A DNA stretch of 64,000 nt, taken from contig NC_087063.1 of assembly GCF_963678635.1 (NCBI RefSeq), forward strand, positions 53,957,074 to 54,021,073, written 5' to 3'. This DNA is from Symsagittifera roscoffensis. Its lineage: Eukaryota; Xenacoelomorpha; Acoela; Convolutidae. Under the pieces are notes generated by a model. The model did no database searches, was not told the origin of the DNA, and saw only the letters and a list, made by a program, of their open reading frames with translations. Both the position numbers and the translations under genes were made by a program. Positions 19,722-31,222 of the stretch are shown here, piece after piece; within the stretch, counting starts at the first letter, position 1, and each line of letters opens with the position of its first letter.

Positions 19722-20058
19722 GATGGCATCTAGTTTTGCCTGTATGGCACATGAAATCAGCTTGGTCCCTTCTCATTGTGTCCATTCTCGTTTCCAGACT
19801 CCCCAACTGTCTGTTCACAGCGTCATACCGTTGCTTCATTTCTTGCATGTCTTTTTTGATGTTCTTATCTCGCTCTCCGTCAGTGGCCTCTACCTTGTCT
19901 GATATCTGCTGAAGCTTTTCTTCTGTCGCCCTCGCCAGATTGAAATAGTTGTTGTCCAGGTACTCGTGTTTGTTGTATCTTAATTCTTTCTTTATCACAT
20001 CTCTATCCTCCTCGCTGTGCTTTAGTTTCTTGTCGATCTGGTCTAGCTTCGCCATCAA
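19696..20058 (-). CDS. Gag N-terminal coiled coil, 120 aa
   Basis: Heptad-rich helix across nearly the whole frame (KLDQIDKKLKHSEEDRD, RQLGSLETRMDTMRRDQ). Likely a gag oligomerisation region; it is upstream of the capsid region in the same orientation. Confidence 0.5.
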   Translation of the reverse strand: MMAKLDQIDKKLKHSEEDRDVIKKELRYNKHEYLDNNYFNLARATEEKLQQISDKVEATDGERDKNIKKDMQEMKQRYDAVNRQLGSLETRMDTMRRDQADFMCHTGKTRCHLEKLYITR

Positions 20059-20456
20059 ATCGCCCAGTTCAAGAGGAGTTGTTGTTTCATGGTCAGCTTT
20101 GGCTATATTGTTGGCTGCTGCCCCTGTTTAACCTGGTCATCGTCTTGGTTGGCCTCTGTTGTTATCATGGAAACTGTTCCAAATGTTTTGCCCTTCACGG
20201 CTTTCGGTTCTTCCGTCACTCTGTTTCTCGATTTCATCCCGACCATCATTGCTATCCTTTCTGTAAATGACGTTCTTTTTACTTGAGATTCGTCCTTTAC
20301 TGTTTCTGGCGTGTTGCCCGTCGTGTCCTCCCCCTGTCTATCGGTGAGAGTTCCATGGATTTTTGATTTTGTTCCTCTGCATTCGGCATCGGTGTCGAAT
20401 CCGTCGTCTTCTTCTCCACCTCATCAACACTCTGGTCTGGTGTTTCTAGGTCAATC

Positions 20457-20657
20457 TCAGCGTTCCGTTTGTTTCCCCTCAGCGCCCTCTTTTGTCTTGT
20501 TCTCTTTTGAACTTCTTGTGTTGACCATGCTCACTGAAAAGTTCTTCATTGTTATTCTTGGGCCAACCGTTGTCACCTTTCGTTGTGACGAGTTATGTTT
20601 TGTCTTTGACTCCGTAGCTCTTTTTTTTTCAGCTATCGGTACCCTGCTCCGTCTCAT
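20457..20657 (-). CDS. Probable start of gag, 66 aa
   Basis: Basic, Ser/Lys-rich frame. A Met at 20528 begins MVNTRSSKENK, which looks like a plausible gag N-terminus; the frame breaks after 66 residues. Sequence between it and 20058 is coding-like but shifted. Confidence 0.35.
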   Translation of the reverse strand: MRRSRVPIAEKKRATESKTKHNSSQRKVTTVGPRITMKNFSVSMVNTRSSKENKTKEGAEGKQTER

Positions 20658-20659
20658 GA

Positions 20660-20868
20660 TTTGTATTTACAATTATTTCTATTTACAATATTACTATTTA
20701 CAAAATTCTATTCTAAGGATCAATTTTCTGATAATAAATAAAATAATAAAAAATAACGTTTCTATTTTCTTTTAAAATTTTACTAATTCGTGATCCTAAC
20801 AGAATCGGATCTATCGCGATTCAACGTCCCGACTAGTCCTATTGCTTTTGATCTAGTTACTTCGACCT
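20660..20868. other. AT-rich flank upstream of gag
   Basis: No gene. Homopolymer-rich A/T sequence, then a short more balanced stretch up to the minisatellite. A 5' LTR or leader would be expected here, but no matching LTR was found elsewhere in the window. Confidence 0.4.
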
Positions 20869-21170
20869 GTCTTAAGACCCTTTAGTACCGTCACACCACT
20901 TCTTTGTACCGTCCCAAGACCTCCCGGTACTGTCCCAACACTTCGATGTACTGTCCCAACACTTCTATGTACTGTCCCAACACTTCTCTGGTGCTGTCCC
21001 CAGACTTCTAGGTACTGCCCCAAGACTTCTAGGTACTGTCCCAAGACTTCTAGGTACTGTCCCAAGACTTCTAGGTACTGTCCCAAGACTTTTTGGTACT
21101 GTCCCAAGACTTCTAGGTACTGTCCAAAGACTTTTTGATACTGTCCCAAGACTTTCTGGTACTGTCCCCA
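20869..21170. repeat. Minisatellite, about 21-bp units
   Basis: Irregular tandem units of the type TACTGTCCCAAGACTTCTAGG, about 14 copies, the outer ones diverged. It shares the core TGTCCCAAGACT with the adjacent 15-bp array, so one array probably gave rise to the other. Confidence 0.9.
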
Positions 21171-21825
21171 GACTGCCCTCTCCCAAGACTGCCTGTCCCA
21201 AGACTGCCTGTCCCAAGACTGCCTGTCCCAAGACTACCTGTCCCAAGACTGCCTGTCCCAAGACTGTTGTCCCAAGACTGCCTGTCCCAAGACTGCCTGT
21301 CCCAAGACTGCCTGTCCCAAGACTGCCTGTCCCAAGACTGCCTGTCCCAAGACTTTTTGGTACTGTCCCAAGACTTTCTGGTACTGTCCCCAGACTTCCC
21401 TCTCCCATGACTGCCTGTCCCAAGACTGCCTGTCCCAAGACTGCCTGTCCCAAGACTGCCTGTCACAAGACTGCCTGTCACAAGACTACCCGTCCCAAGA
21501 CTGCCTGTCCCAAGACTGCCTGTCCCAAGACTGCCTGTCCCAAGACTGCCTGTCCCAAGACTGCGTGTCCCAAGACTACTGTCCCAAGACTGCCTGTCCC
21601 AAGACTGCCTGTCCCAAGACTGCCTGTCCCAAGACTGCCTGTCCCAAGACTGCTTGTCCCAAGACTGCCTGTCCCAAGACTGCCTGTTCCAAGACTGCCT
21701 GTCCCAAGACTGCCTGTCGCAAGACTGCCTGTCCCAAGACTGCCTGTCCCAAGACTGCCTGTCCCAAGACTGCCTGTCCCAAGACTGCCTCTCCCAAGAC
21801 TGCCTGTCCTAAGACTGCCTTTTAC
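21171..21825. repeat. Minisatellite, 15-bp units, about 40 copies
   Basis: Near-perfect TGCCTGTCCCAAGAC units, interrupted near 21350-21400 by a few 21-bp-type units. Because the unit is a multiple of three without stops, long open frames exist on both strands; they are not evidence of a protein. Confidence 0.95.
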
Positions 21826-22669
21826 CACCACTTGAGCTCTAGCAAAATTTTTTCCAAAAAACCCAGTCTTACTGGCCAAAAGTTAGAATTACAAGCCCCC
21901 TTGTATATATTTCTCTTTTTGATGCAAGTTGAAACCCAACTTGTTCGAGGTGTCTTGTGATCACCTGTTTGTCCAAAACCGATTAAAACTTTTTACCAAA
22001 AGCGTCAAAATTTGAACAGAGAGAAAAAATTTTATAATGATAAAAACAGAGAAATAAACCCACCTTAAATTCAAAGGTGACTCGTGCCAACCCTTTATCT
22101 GAACAACAACAAAAAAATGTCTGGTACCCGATTGCCTTCTCCTCCCCCCTGCTAGCGGTTTTATGGGGTATCACAAAAACTGTCTATGTCCGTTCCCCCC
22201 TCCCGATCCGACCAGGTTACCTACCTTAACTCGATGTTAAGTTTGAATATCCGTTTCTTATAATCAACGCGTGTAAGAATCTAATGTAACTAAATCGACG
22301 ATGCCGATCAATTAGTTACTCTAATGTGTCCCCCCCTTTTACACTTTACAACCACCAACCTCTAACCTAACCAGCCCCCCTTCTAACCTCCCCCCTCTTT
22401 AGCCCCTCTTAAGCCGAAAATTACCTTAAGCGCCGGGTGCTAAATCAATCGAGAGAAAATCGTAGAACCTGTTTCCAGGCCTGCTTGAGTAAAAACTTCC
22501 TCAAAACAGTGGGGTTGCGCTTATCCAATTTCACACATATCTCCTATAATGTAATGTGGATTTTAACGATACCCGATTGACCAACTTGAGAACACCCCCG
22601 TCCTCTCTTGTTGCTCTGATTCCGTGCCGGTTGTTTCCTTGACTTGTCCTGCACATGACCACCAGCACC
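21826..22669. other. Intergenic, no gene seen
   Basis: Contains C-rich runs near 22330-22410 and ordinary AT-rich DNA. No coding or RNA feature that I can support. Confidence 0.6.
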
Positions 22670-22960
22670 ACTTTCCCACTTGGCTGGTCACCTGTTCCAG
22701 TCAAGTCTCCTAATGGTCCAGCTAAGTCCCTGTGAACCACTTTCCCACTCAACTGGTCACCTGTTCCAGTCAAGTCTCCTAATGGTCCAGCTAAGTCCCT
22801 GTGAACCACTTTCCCACTCGACTGGTCACCTGTTGCAGTCAAGTCTCCTAATGGTCCAGCTAAGTCCCTGTGAACCACTTTACTACTCGACTGGTCACCT
22901 GTTCCAGTCTCGTCTCCTATTGACCCAGCTAAGTTGCAAGCTATCTGAAAACCCTTCACA
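22670..22960. repeat. 69-bp tandem repeat, about 4 copies
   Basis: TGGTCACCTG recurs at 22685, 22754, 22823 and 22892, exactly 69 bp apart. Units are over 90% alike and open on the minus strand (23 codons each, with a LAGPLGDLTGTGDQ core), so a repetitive peptide is possible but unsupported. Confidence 0.9.
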
Positions 22961-23976
22961 ACGACCCACACTCGGGCACCTTTTCAGATTGCTGAAATGA
23001 TCGAAATGATCGGTCTTATAAAAAACAGTATGGTTATACTATTTAATTAATATAAAGGTTTGATCCAACTAATTTGGTGTCAAAGTCTTTGTCATTTTCT
23101 GTTTTATAGTTTTTGTTCCTTTTTCTGTTCTTTTTCGGTTTTTGTTTTGCTTTTTGTCTTTTGCTCGTTTTTTTGTCCCCCTAGTTACCCCCTTACTCGG
23201 TTAGCTAAGCCTCGTTCGGAGAGCGTACCAGGAAGTTTTCTCGAGTTTTCTTAAAAAGCTATCACGGTACAACCGGAAAGTTTACACGTTCCCGCTGAAC
23301 CGTACCACCGGTACTCTAGAATGGGCATGTAGCCCGGAGCTGCGTCAAGTGTGTTCGACTCCGTAGTCATAATATCGTAAAAACACCCAAGAGCGCCATA
23401 AAAACACTATGTAACAGTCGCCTACTTGAGAATAGGCCCTATAACCATTGGCTCAAGAGTCAGGGACACTATCTCTCGTGTTTTTCTACCTCAAAACGGT
23501 CGGAGCCAATTCGGTTCGCTTGCGACATGAGACTAAAAACCCGTTACAGCTTAAAGGCCGCTACCAAAATATCCCCCACTCTAGAAAATAAGAACGTCCC
23601 CATACTTAGGTCTCAAAATACCTAAAATACACGAACTCCCTTAAAAACAGGGTCGGAACAATCCGCAAGTTACTTTTTATTAGACAGTGAAACTTTGCTC
23701 CATTTCAGATGGATCAACCTAAAACTCTCCTTAGCTCAACATAACAATCAAAAAACACACTCGAGAAAACTAAATTGGGTACTCACATATCAGCACACTC
23801 AAGAATTGGAGTAACGAAATCAGTAAGCAACTCGAGAATTAAGTATGATAACTTGAGAAGTTTTATACTAATTAATTTCAACAAGGGAAATAAGTTTTGA
23901 CTCAAGAATTGAATTTTTGGTCTGAACCATTGGGACACCCCAGCTGTCCACCTTTCCACTGAGGGTTCACTCTAGT
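22961..23976. other. Non-coding, T-rich tract and a diverged repeat unit
   Basis: 23080-23185 is a T-rich tract. 23440-23960 is a diverged copy of the leading part of the 1.62-kb unit found at 25088, 26712 and 28340. No gene. Confidence 0.6.
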
Positions 23977-24521
23977 TCAGCTCGAATAAATGTATTCTCC
24001 TTCTGTAATCACTCCTTCTCCTATTTCAGGATAAGACGGCTCTACTCGTGGTTCTTTTATATCTGGAAGTTGCGAATAGCAATTTCCCGCTGTTTTTTTA
24101 AGTACTTTCCCGCGATTGTAAATCGGATGTTCTGATCTTCCAATTTTGAGATTATCAGTTTTCGCGAGAAAGTTGAGCATGACAGGCTTAATTCGAATTT
24201 TTTGAAAAATTAAATTTTCTCCCAAAATTGCACAGTTCGTATTCCTCAAGGTCAAACTTCCAAATATGACCGACTGGCACAACACTTCAATTGTTTCAAT
24301 GATCAAGGAGGTTTAAAAAAAGGATAATAAAAGGTAACACATTCAATATGCTACCAGTAAATTAATTTAACGCTTAGCTTGCAAAACTTATGAAATCTTT
24401 TAAAATCAAATTAAATGGATATGATTCGCTATTGTAATAATAATAATCATGATAATAACAAAGGGTTTAGGAATGTAATCCAAGGGTTCGCATAAAACCC
24501 TGTCATTGCATTGTTCAAAGT

Positions 24522-24794
24522 TTAGTTTTCAGTTATAAGTGTAAATTTCTTCAGGTCTCTACAGTTGTTGCATTCGCATAAAATACACCAAGTGCATGTG
24601 TCTGATTCGTTGTAGCGAGTTTTGAAAAATTTTGTGTACATTCCTATAAGTCTGTTTTTGCATTCTGGGCCAAACAATATGTCACATTTGAAGTATTCTT
24701 TGTACAGATTAGCAAGGTGACATGCCCGAAACCAGAAATCCGACTTGCACTTCTTCAGACGCATTTGTTTGCAGACGAAATATGTTACAAGCAA
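24522..24794 (-). pseudogene. C-terminal tail of a non-LTR retrotransposon ORF2, unit 1
   Basis: A 90-residue frame with FWFRACHLANLY and TCTWCILCECNNCRDL. The same pattern (FWFHAKRLANL, SCSWKILCDC, NCR) ends the ORF2 of the APE-type element at 42133-42351 in this window. Only the 3' end remains; the RT is absent. Confidence 0.75.
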
Positions 24795-26147
24795 TTGAGG
24801 TTTTCATGTCATTTTTGTTAGATGTCGTTTTGATCGTGTGTTAAATTACCTGGTATTATTGAAACAAGGAGGCAAAGTATTATAATATGATATAAAGAAA
24901 ACAATCAATGAGAACATTTCCGATCAATTATGAATTATCATCAGACTGAAGTGAAGCAAAGATACGGGATGTGCCGATCGGTCAGATTCTGAAATTTATC
25001 TTGATTTTTAGGAAAACGGTGATTTTTGAAAATTTCGTGTTCGTTTAACAGTCGTCCGCTCATGTCAGTTATGAGGTTAAGAAAAAGAGGCCCTATAAAA
25101 ATTGGCTCAAGGGTCAAGTACACTATCTCTTGTGTTTTTGTACCTCATTCTGTCGGAGCCAATTTGGTTCGCTTAAAACATGGGACTACAGAATTGTGTT
25201 ACAGCTTGCAGGCCACTACCAAATACGCCGTCCCCCTCCGCACTTTAGAAATAGGAACGCCCCATGGCTAGGTCTCCAAATACCTAAAACACGCGAGCTC
25301 CATTAAAACTAGGGTTGGGAACTCAAGTTTTTACTGGGCATTGAACCTTTGATCCATTTCAGATGGATCAACCTATAACCAATAACCTGCCTTATCTCAA
25401 CATAATCGGGTAAGACAAACTCAAGAAATTAATTTCAGTACTCACACAGTGACGCGACTCTATAATTGATTAAATCATATAATAAAAAAAACTCGACAAG
25501 TTTTTGGGAATAAGAAGTTTTGACTCAAGAATTTTAGTTGTTTGGACCATTGGGCAGCTTCACTCGTCTGCCTGCGAAATCAAGGTTCTTTTTTGCCCAG
25601 CGATGGCATTCTCGGTTGAATTCGCAATGTTCTCTGTCGGGAACAAGACAAATATACTCAAATTGCTGATTTCAGTGAAATTGCGAAATGAAATTTTACT
25701 CTAGCACATACTTTATCGACTTTTTTGCAATTATGATTCGAGTCTTCTCATCCAAAAATGTAACATTCGCCCGGAAGTACATATCGACGGAAAGTTGAGC
25801 ATGACAGGCTCAATTCGAATTTTTTGAAAAATTAAATTTTCTCCCAAAATTGCACAGTTTGTATTCCTCAAGGTCAAACTTCCAAATATGACTGACTGGC
25901 AAAACACTTCAATTATTTCAATGATCAAGGAGGATATGAAAAAAGGATAATAAGTGGTAACACAATCAATATGCTACCAGTGAAATAATTTAACGTTTAG
26001 CTTGCAAAACTTATGAAATCTTTTAAAATCATATTAAATGGATATGATTCGCTATTGTAAAAAAAGTAATCATATTGATAGAAACAAAGGATTTAGGAAG
26101 ATAATCCAAGGGTTCGCATAAAACCCCGTCATTGCATTGTTCAAAGT

Positions 26148-26420
26148 TTAGTTTTCAGTTATAAGTGTAGGTTTCTTCAGGTCTCTACAATTCTTGCATT
26201 CGCATAAAATACACCAAGTGCATGTGTCTGATTCGTTGTAGCGAGTTTTGAAAAATTTTGTGTACATTCCTATAAGTCTGTTTTTGCATTTTGGGCCAAA
26301 CAATATGTCACATTTGAAGTATTCTTTGTACAGATTAGCAAGATGACATGCCCGAAACCAGAAATCCGACTTGCACTTCTTCAGACGCATTTGTTTGCAG
26401 ACGAAATATGTTACAAGCAA
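26148..26420 (-). pseudogene. C-terminal tail of a non-LTR retrotransposon ORF2, unit 2
   Basis: Same 90-residue frame as at 24522-24794 with only a few substitutions, in the next array unit. Confidence 0.75.
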
Positions 26421-27800
26421 TTGAGGTTTTCATGTCATTTTTGTTAGATGTCGTTTTGATCGTGTGTTAATTTACCTGGTATTATTGAAACAAGGAAGCA
26501 AAGTATTATAATATGATATAAAGAAAACAATCAATGAGAACATTTCCGATCAATTATGAATTATCATCAGACTGAAGTGAAGCAAAGATACGGGATGTGC
26601 CGATCGGTCATATTCTGAAATTTATCTTGATTTTTGGGGAAACGGTGATTTTTGAAAAATTCGAGTTAGTTTAACAGTCGTCCGCTCATGTCACACATGA
26701 GGTTAGGAAAAAGAGGCCCTATAACAATTGGCTCGAGCGTCAGGTACACTATCTCTTGTGTTTTTGTACCTCATTCTGTCGGAGCCAATTTGGTTCGCTT
26801 AAAACATGGGAATACAGAATCGTGTTACAGCTTGCAGGCCACTACCAAAAACGCCGTCCCCCTCCGCACTTTAGAAATAGGAACGCCCCATGGCTAGGTC
26901 TCCAAATACCTAAAACACGCGAGCTCCATTAAAACTAGGGTTGGGAACTCAAGTTTTTACTGGGCATTGAACCTTTGATCCATTTCAGATGGATCAACCT
27001 ATAACCAATAACCTGCCTTATCTCAACATAATCGGGTAAGACAAACTCAAGAAATTAATTTCAGTACTCACACAGTGACGCGACTCTATAATTGATTAAA
27101 TCATATAAGAAAAAAACTCTACAAGTTTTTGGGAATAAGAAGTTTTGACTCAAGAATTTTAGTCGTTTGGACCATTGGGCAGCTTCACTCGTCTGCCTGC
27201 AAAATCAAGGTTCTTTTTTGCCCAGCGATGGCATTCTCGGTTGAATTCGCGATGTTCTCTGTCGGGAACAAGACAAATCTACTCAAATTGCTGATTTCAG
27301 TGAAATTGCGAAATGAAATTTTACTCTAGCACATACTTTATCGACTTTTCGCAATTATGATTCGAGTCTTCTCATCCAAAAATGTAACATTCGCTCGGAA
27401 GCACATATCGACGGAAAGTTGAGCATGACAGGCTCAATTCGAATTTTTTGAAAATTTAAATTTTCTCCCAAAATTGCACAGTTTGTATTCCTCAAGGTCA
27501 AACTTCCAAATATGACTGACTGGCACAACACTTCAATTATTTCAATGATCAAGGAGGATATGAAAAAAGGATAATAAGTGGTAACACAATCAATATGCTA
27601 CCAGTGAAATAATTTAACGTTTAGCTTGCAAAACTTATGAAATCTTTTAAAATCATATTAAATGGATATGGTTCGCTATTGTAAAAAAAGTAATCATATT
27701 GATAGAAACAAAGGATTTAGGAAGATAATCCAAGGGTTCGCATAAAACCCTGTCATTGCATTGTTCCAAGTTTAGTTTTCAGTTATAAGTGTAAGTTTCT

Positions 27801-28049
27801 TCAGGTCTCTACAATTCTTGCATTCGCATAAAATGCGCCAAGTGCATGTGTCTGATTCGTTGTAGCGAGTTTTGAAAAACTTTGTGTTGTGTACATTCCT
27901 TGAAGTCTGTTTTTGCATTCTGGGCCAAACAATATGTCACGTTTGAAGTATTCGTTGTACAGATTAGCAAGGCGACATGCCCGAAACCAGAAATCCGACT
28001 TGCACTTCTTCAGACGCATTTGTTTGCAGACGAAATATGTTACAAGCAA
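27801..28049 (-). pseudogene. C-terminal tail of a non-LTR retrotransposon ORF2, unit 3
   Basis: 82 residues with a short duplication near 27890 that shifts the last third; the FWFRACRLANLY part is intact. Confidence 0.7.
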
Positions 28050-29056
28050 TTGAGGTTTTCATGTCATTTTTGTTAGATGTCGTTTTGATCGTGTGTTAAA
28101 TTACCTGGTATTATTGAAACAAGGAGGCAAAGTATTATAATATGATATAAAGAAAACAATCAATGAGAACATTTCCGATCAAATATGAATTATCATCAGA
28201 CTGAAGTGAAGCAAAGATACGGGATGTGCCGATCGGTCATATTCTGAAATTTATCTTGATTTTTGGGGAAACGGTGATTTTTGAAAAATTCGAGTTAGTT
28301 TAACAGTCGTCCGCTCATGTCACACATGAGGTTAGGAAAAAGAGGCCCTATAACAATTGGCTCGAGCGTCTGGTACACTATCTCTTGTGTTTTGTACCTC
28401 ATTCTGTCGGAGCCAATTTGGTTCGCTTAAAACATGGGACTACAGAATCGTGTTACAGCTTGCAGGCCACTACCAAATACGCCCTCGCCCTCCGCACTTT
28501 AGAAATAGGAACGCCCCCATGGCTAAGTCTCCAAATACCTAAAACACGCGAACTCCCCACCTGAAAATAGGGTGGGGAACTCAAGTTTTTACTGGGCAGT
28601 GAACCTTTGATCCATTTCAGATGGATCAAGCTATATCCAATAACCTGCCTTATCTCAACATAATCGGGTAAGACAAACTCAAGAAATTAAATTCAGTACT
28701 CACATAGTGACGCGACTCTACAATTGATTAAATCAAATAAGAAAAAACTCTACAAGTTTTTGGGAATAAGAAGTTTTGACTCAAGAATTTTAGTCGTTTG
28801 GACCATTGGGCAGCTTCACTCGTCTGCCTGCCAAATCAGGGTTCTCTTTTGCCCAGCGAGGGCATTCTCGGTTGAATTCGCGATGTTCTCTGTCGGGAAC
28901 AAGACAACCCTACTCGACTTGCTGATTTCAGTGAAATTGCGAAAAGAAATTTTACTCTAGCACATACTTTATCGACTTTTCGCAATTATGATTCGAGTCA
29001 TCTCATCCAAAAATGTAACATTTGACCGGAAGTACATATCGAAGGAAAATAAAGCT

Positions 29057-29957
29057 AGGCTCTAAAACGACTGGCTAGCGTCTAAACACAGCTCTACAGG
29101 CTTTTCACCGTCCCTGCCAAGACAGTTCTTTTGGTGGTCTTTCTAACATCGGGTCGACAAAACGTTACTGTTTCCGGCTTCGGTCAAAACACTCAAACTA
29201 ACTTAATTATATGCAAAATAGTGAGCACATGGCTGGGTCTCAAAATCCCCAGTCCACGAGGTCACTCCTAAAAACAGGGTTACTACTATTTTTTATATTA
29301 CTATTGTTTTTTTCTCAGTAGATAAAAATCATCAACTCAATCGAAAATGGATCAACCCTTTCCCTCACTCCTACCTTCTCATTCTCTGATAATGAATCTG
29401 GATGGTAATTAAATTCAACTCAGGACGTAACCAGGAAGCTAAAAGTTTTTATAAAACAGTTTGAGTCTCGTTTGCCACTCCGGATTTTGGAATCCGGGAA
29501 ATAGCACTCCTATTTGTTTCCGGAAGGCTGGACACGTCGTCCCAACGCCCTTCCTTGTTCTTGTGAACTGTTCGGTAACAAAACGATTGTAGCGGCACAA
29601 TCGTTACAACTCGGAGTGGTTTCTGACAACTTACAGTCATAACTTCAATCTTTCGTTATTTTCTCGTAGCTGTTTTCACTGCAACTCTTGTTGTTCTGTT
29701 TCGCCGTTTCAGTGTGTGCGAAATATAAAAAAATTACTTGTCGTTCACGTCTAATTCGAAACTTTAAAAATTAGCATGTCAATTAAAACTAACCCTGTAA
29801 TATTCGCCCAAATACTACACAGTGACGGAGCGTAGAAAAAGTACCTATTAACGACTGGCAGTCGTCAGTTACCTTAATTCTACTCGTTTTTCACCGTCTC
29901 TACCTTGCCAGTTGGTTTTCTGGTCTGTTTAGGGCTAAGTAACAAGTTACTATTTTT
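29057..29957. other. Non-coding, diverged repeat family
   Basis: 29090-29400 is a distant relative of the non-coding part of the 1.62-kb unit (shared ATGGCTGGGTCTCAAAAT-like stretch). No gene seen. Confidence 0.5.
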
Positions 29958-30046
29958 AGGCCATCAGTCAAACGACTTTTGATCAGCTTTCGTTTACATG
30001 AGAACACAAACACATAGCTGGGTCTCGGATCCTCAGACTACGTGAT
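29958..30046 (+). repeat. Direct repeat, left copy (89 bp)
   Basis: Nearly identical to 30632-30720. A further shared block follows (30127-30197 and 30734-30803), with a deletion of about 67 bp in the right copy. Confidence 0.85.
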
Positions 30047-30631
30047 TGCTATTAAAAACACGGCTCGAATAACCTATTTTACTATGTTTTTGGTGACAAT
30101 TCTATGTTAAGTCCATTGGACATGGATTGACCCTTTCCTCTTTCTAGCTACTCATATTCTAAAATATCAAACAATACCGGTGTTAATTCAAAATTTTCAC
30201 TATATTTGCTGTTGTTCCTATTTTTTCTACCTCTTTCAGTCAAAATGGCCAATTTTGTATTTCTGAGAAATATTCGTTCGACAATCGAAATTTTGAAAAT
30301 TGAAATTTCTAAATATTTCTACCCTCCTTCGCAGCACTTTTTTGTCTTTAAGGCTTTTAATCGTTTTTTCGTGTTTCGCCGGAAGATTGCGCTGTGCCAG
30401 TCTGGCAGAATGGCACATAATCCCCGGACATTTCCCATCAATGTCCCTATTGATCGCATAACACAGCGTTATCGTCAAGTAGTGTTCCAGTTCCCTATAA
30501 TCAACCTTACAAATCGCATTAGAAAATGAAATTTATCTACTCCACCTCAACTCACTACGTGTCACAAATGGCATTATACTACATCTCACTGCCTTTTGAA
30601 CATTTTCACCCAGTAAAAAGATACTACTTTC

Positions 30632-30720
30632 AGGCCATCAGTCAAACGACTTTTGATCAGCTTTCGTTTACATGCGAACACAACCACATAGCTGGGTCTC
30701 GGATCCTCAGACTACGTGAT
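30632..30720 (+). repeat. Direct repeat, right copy (89 bp)
   Basis: Partner of 29958-30046. The DNA between the copies has no supported gene. Confidence 0.85.
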
Positions 30721-31022
30721 CAGAATATGTGGGTTGACCCTTTCCTCTTTCTAGCTACTCATATTCTAAAAGATCAAACAAAACCGGTGTTAATTCAAAG
30801 TTTTATGGCATCAGAGTAGCTAAAAAGTCAGTTTATTATAGTCCTTCACCATAAACTGTCTCTGGGGTGCCGAGCCTCCGCTTCCGTAATTTTCCTGTAA
30901 TAACGTCGTTATTACTCTCAATTCGTGGCACGGGAGGGTACTGCTCTCCACTACTTCCCCACTGAAGCCTTCCTTCTCACTATTTTCTTCTGCTAAGGGT
31001 CTTATCATGCGTGATCGTCACG

Positions 31023-31222
31023 NNNNNNNNNNNNNNNNNNNNNNNNNNNNNNNNNNNNNNNNNNNNNNNNNNNNNNNNNNNNNNNNNNNNNNNNNNNNNN
31101 NNNNNNNNNNNNNNNNNNNNNNNNNNNNNNNNNNNNNNNNNNNNNNNNNNNNNNNNNNNNNNNNNNNNNNNNNNNNNNNNNNNNNNNNNNNNNNNNNNNN
31201 NNNNNNNNNNNNNNNNNNNNNN
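31023..31222. other. Assembly gap of exactly 200 N
   Basis: A run of 200 unknown bases, a typical default scaffold gap, bordered on the right by a copy of repeat sequence found at 24057. Its true size and content are unknown. Confidence 0.99.

Larger units (their letters stand above)
1..20660 (-). mobile_element. Decayed Ty3/Gypsy-type retroelement with a duplicated accessory block
   Basis: Read right to left, the order is gag with two zinc knuckles, a duplicated aspartic protease, integrase zinc-binding and catalytic domains, an acidic linker and a macro-like domain. About 0.5 kb of non-coding DNA follows, then a long accessory polyprotein present twice. I see no reverse transcriptase or RNase H motifs; the sequence jumps from the end of the second protease copy to the region just before the integrase. 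Many frames are interrupted, so the element is non-autonomous or dead. I could not recognise paired LTRs. Whether the accessory block belongs to the same element as gag-pol is inferred from orientation and from its co-duplication with the 3' end of pol. Confidence 0.7.
23977..29056. repeat. Tandem array with a period of about 1.62 kb, three full units plus a partial one
   Basis: ATGATCAAGGAGG recurs at 24299, 25921 and 27545 (spacing 1622 and 1624); the end of the RT-tail frame recurs at 24794, 26420 and 28049. Each unit contains, left to right, a short repeat piece also found beside the gap at 31223, an inverted ORF2 tail, and a non-coding part with a small hairpin (25349-25371, 26975-26997, 28607-28629). 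The array fades at about 29056. Confidence 0.9.

Noticed and set aside
13091-20868. Paired LTRs of the Gypsy-type element
   Set aside because: The regions before gag and after pol were compared by eye and show no convincing direct repeat.
21171-21825. Possible CRISPR-like array
   Set aside because: Units are contiguous 15-bp repeats with no unique spacers, and the context is eukaryotic.
20853-21960. Several long open frames on both strands
   Set aside because: They are produced by 15-bp and 21-bp repeats without stops; all frames stay open and no start context or conserved domain exists.
23977-24306. 109-residue minus-strand frame
   Set aside because: Belongs to repeat sequence also found beside the gap and after the RLE element; partner copies are broken, so no coding evidence.
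30206-30819. 107- and 97-residue plus-strand frames
   Set aside because: They overlap a non-coding direct repeat and have no recognisable domain or codon pattern.
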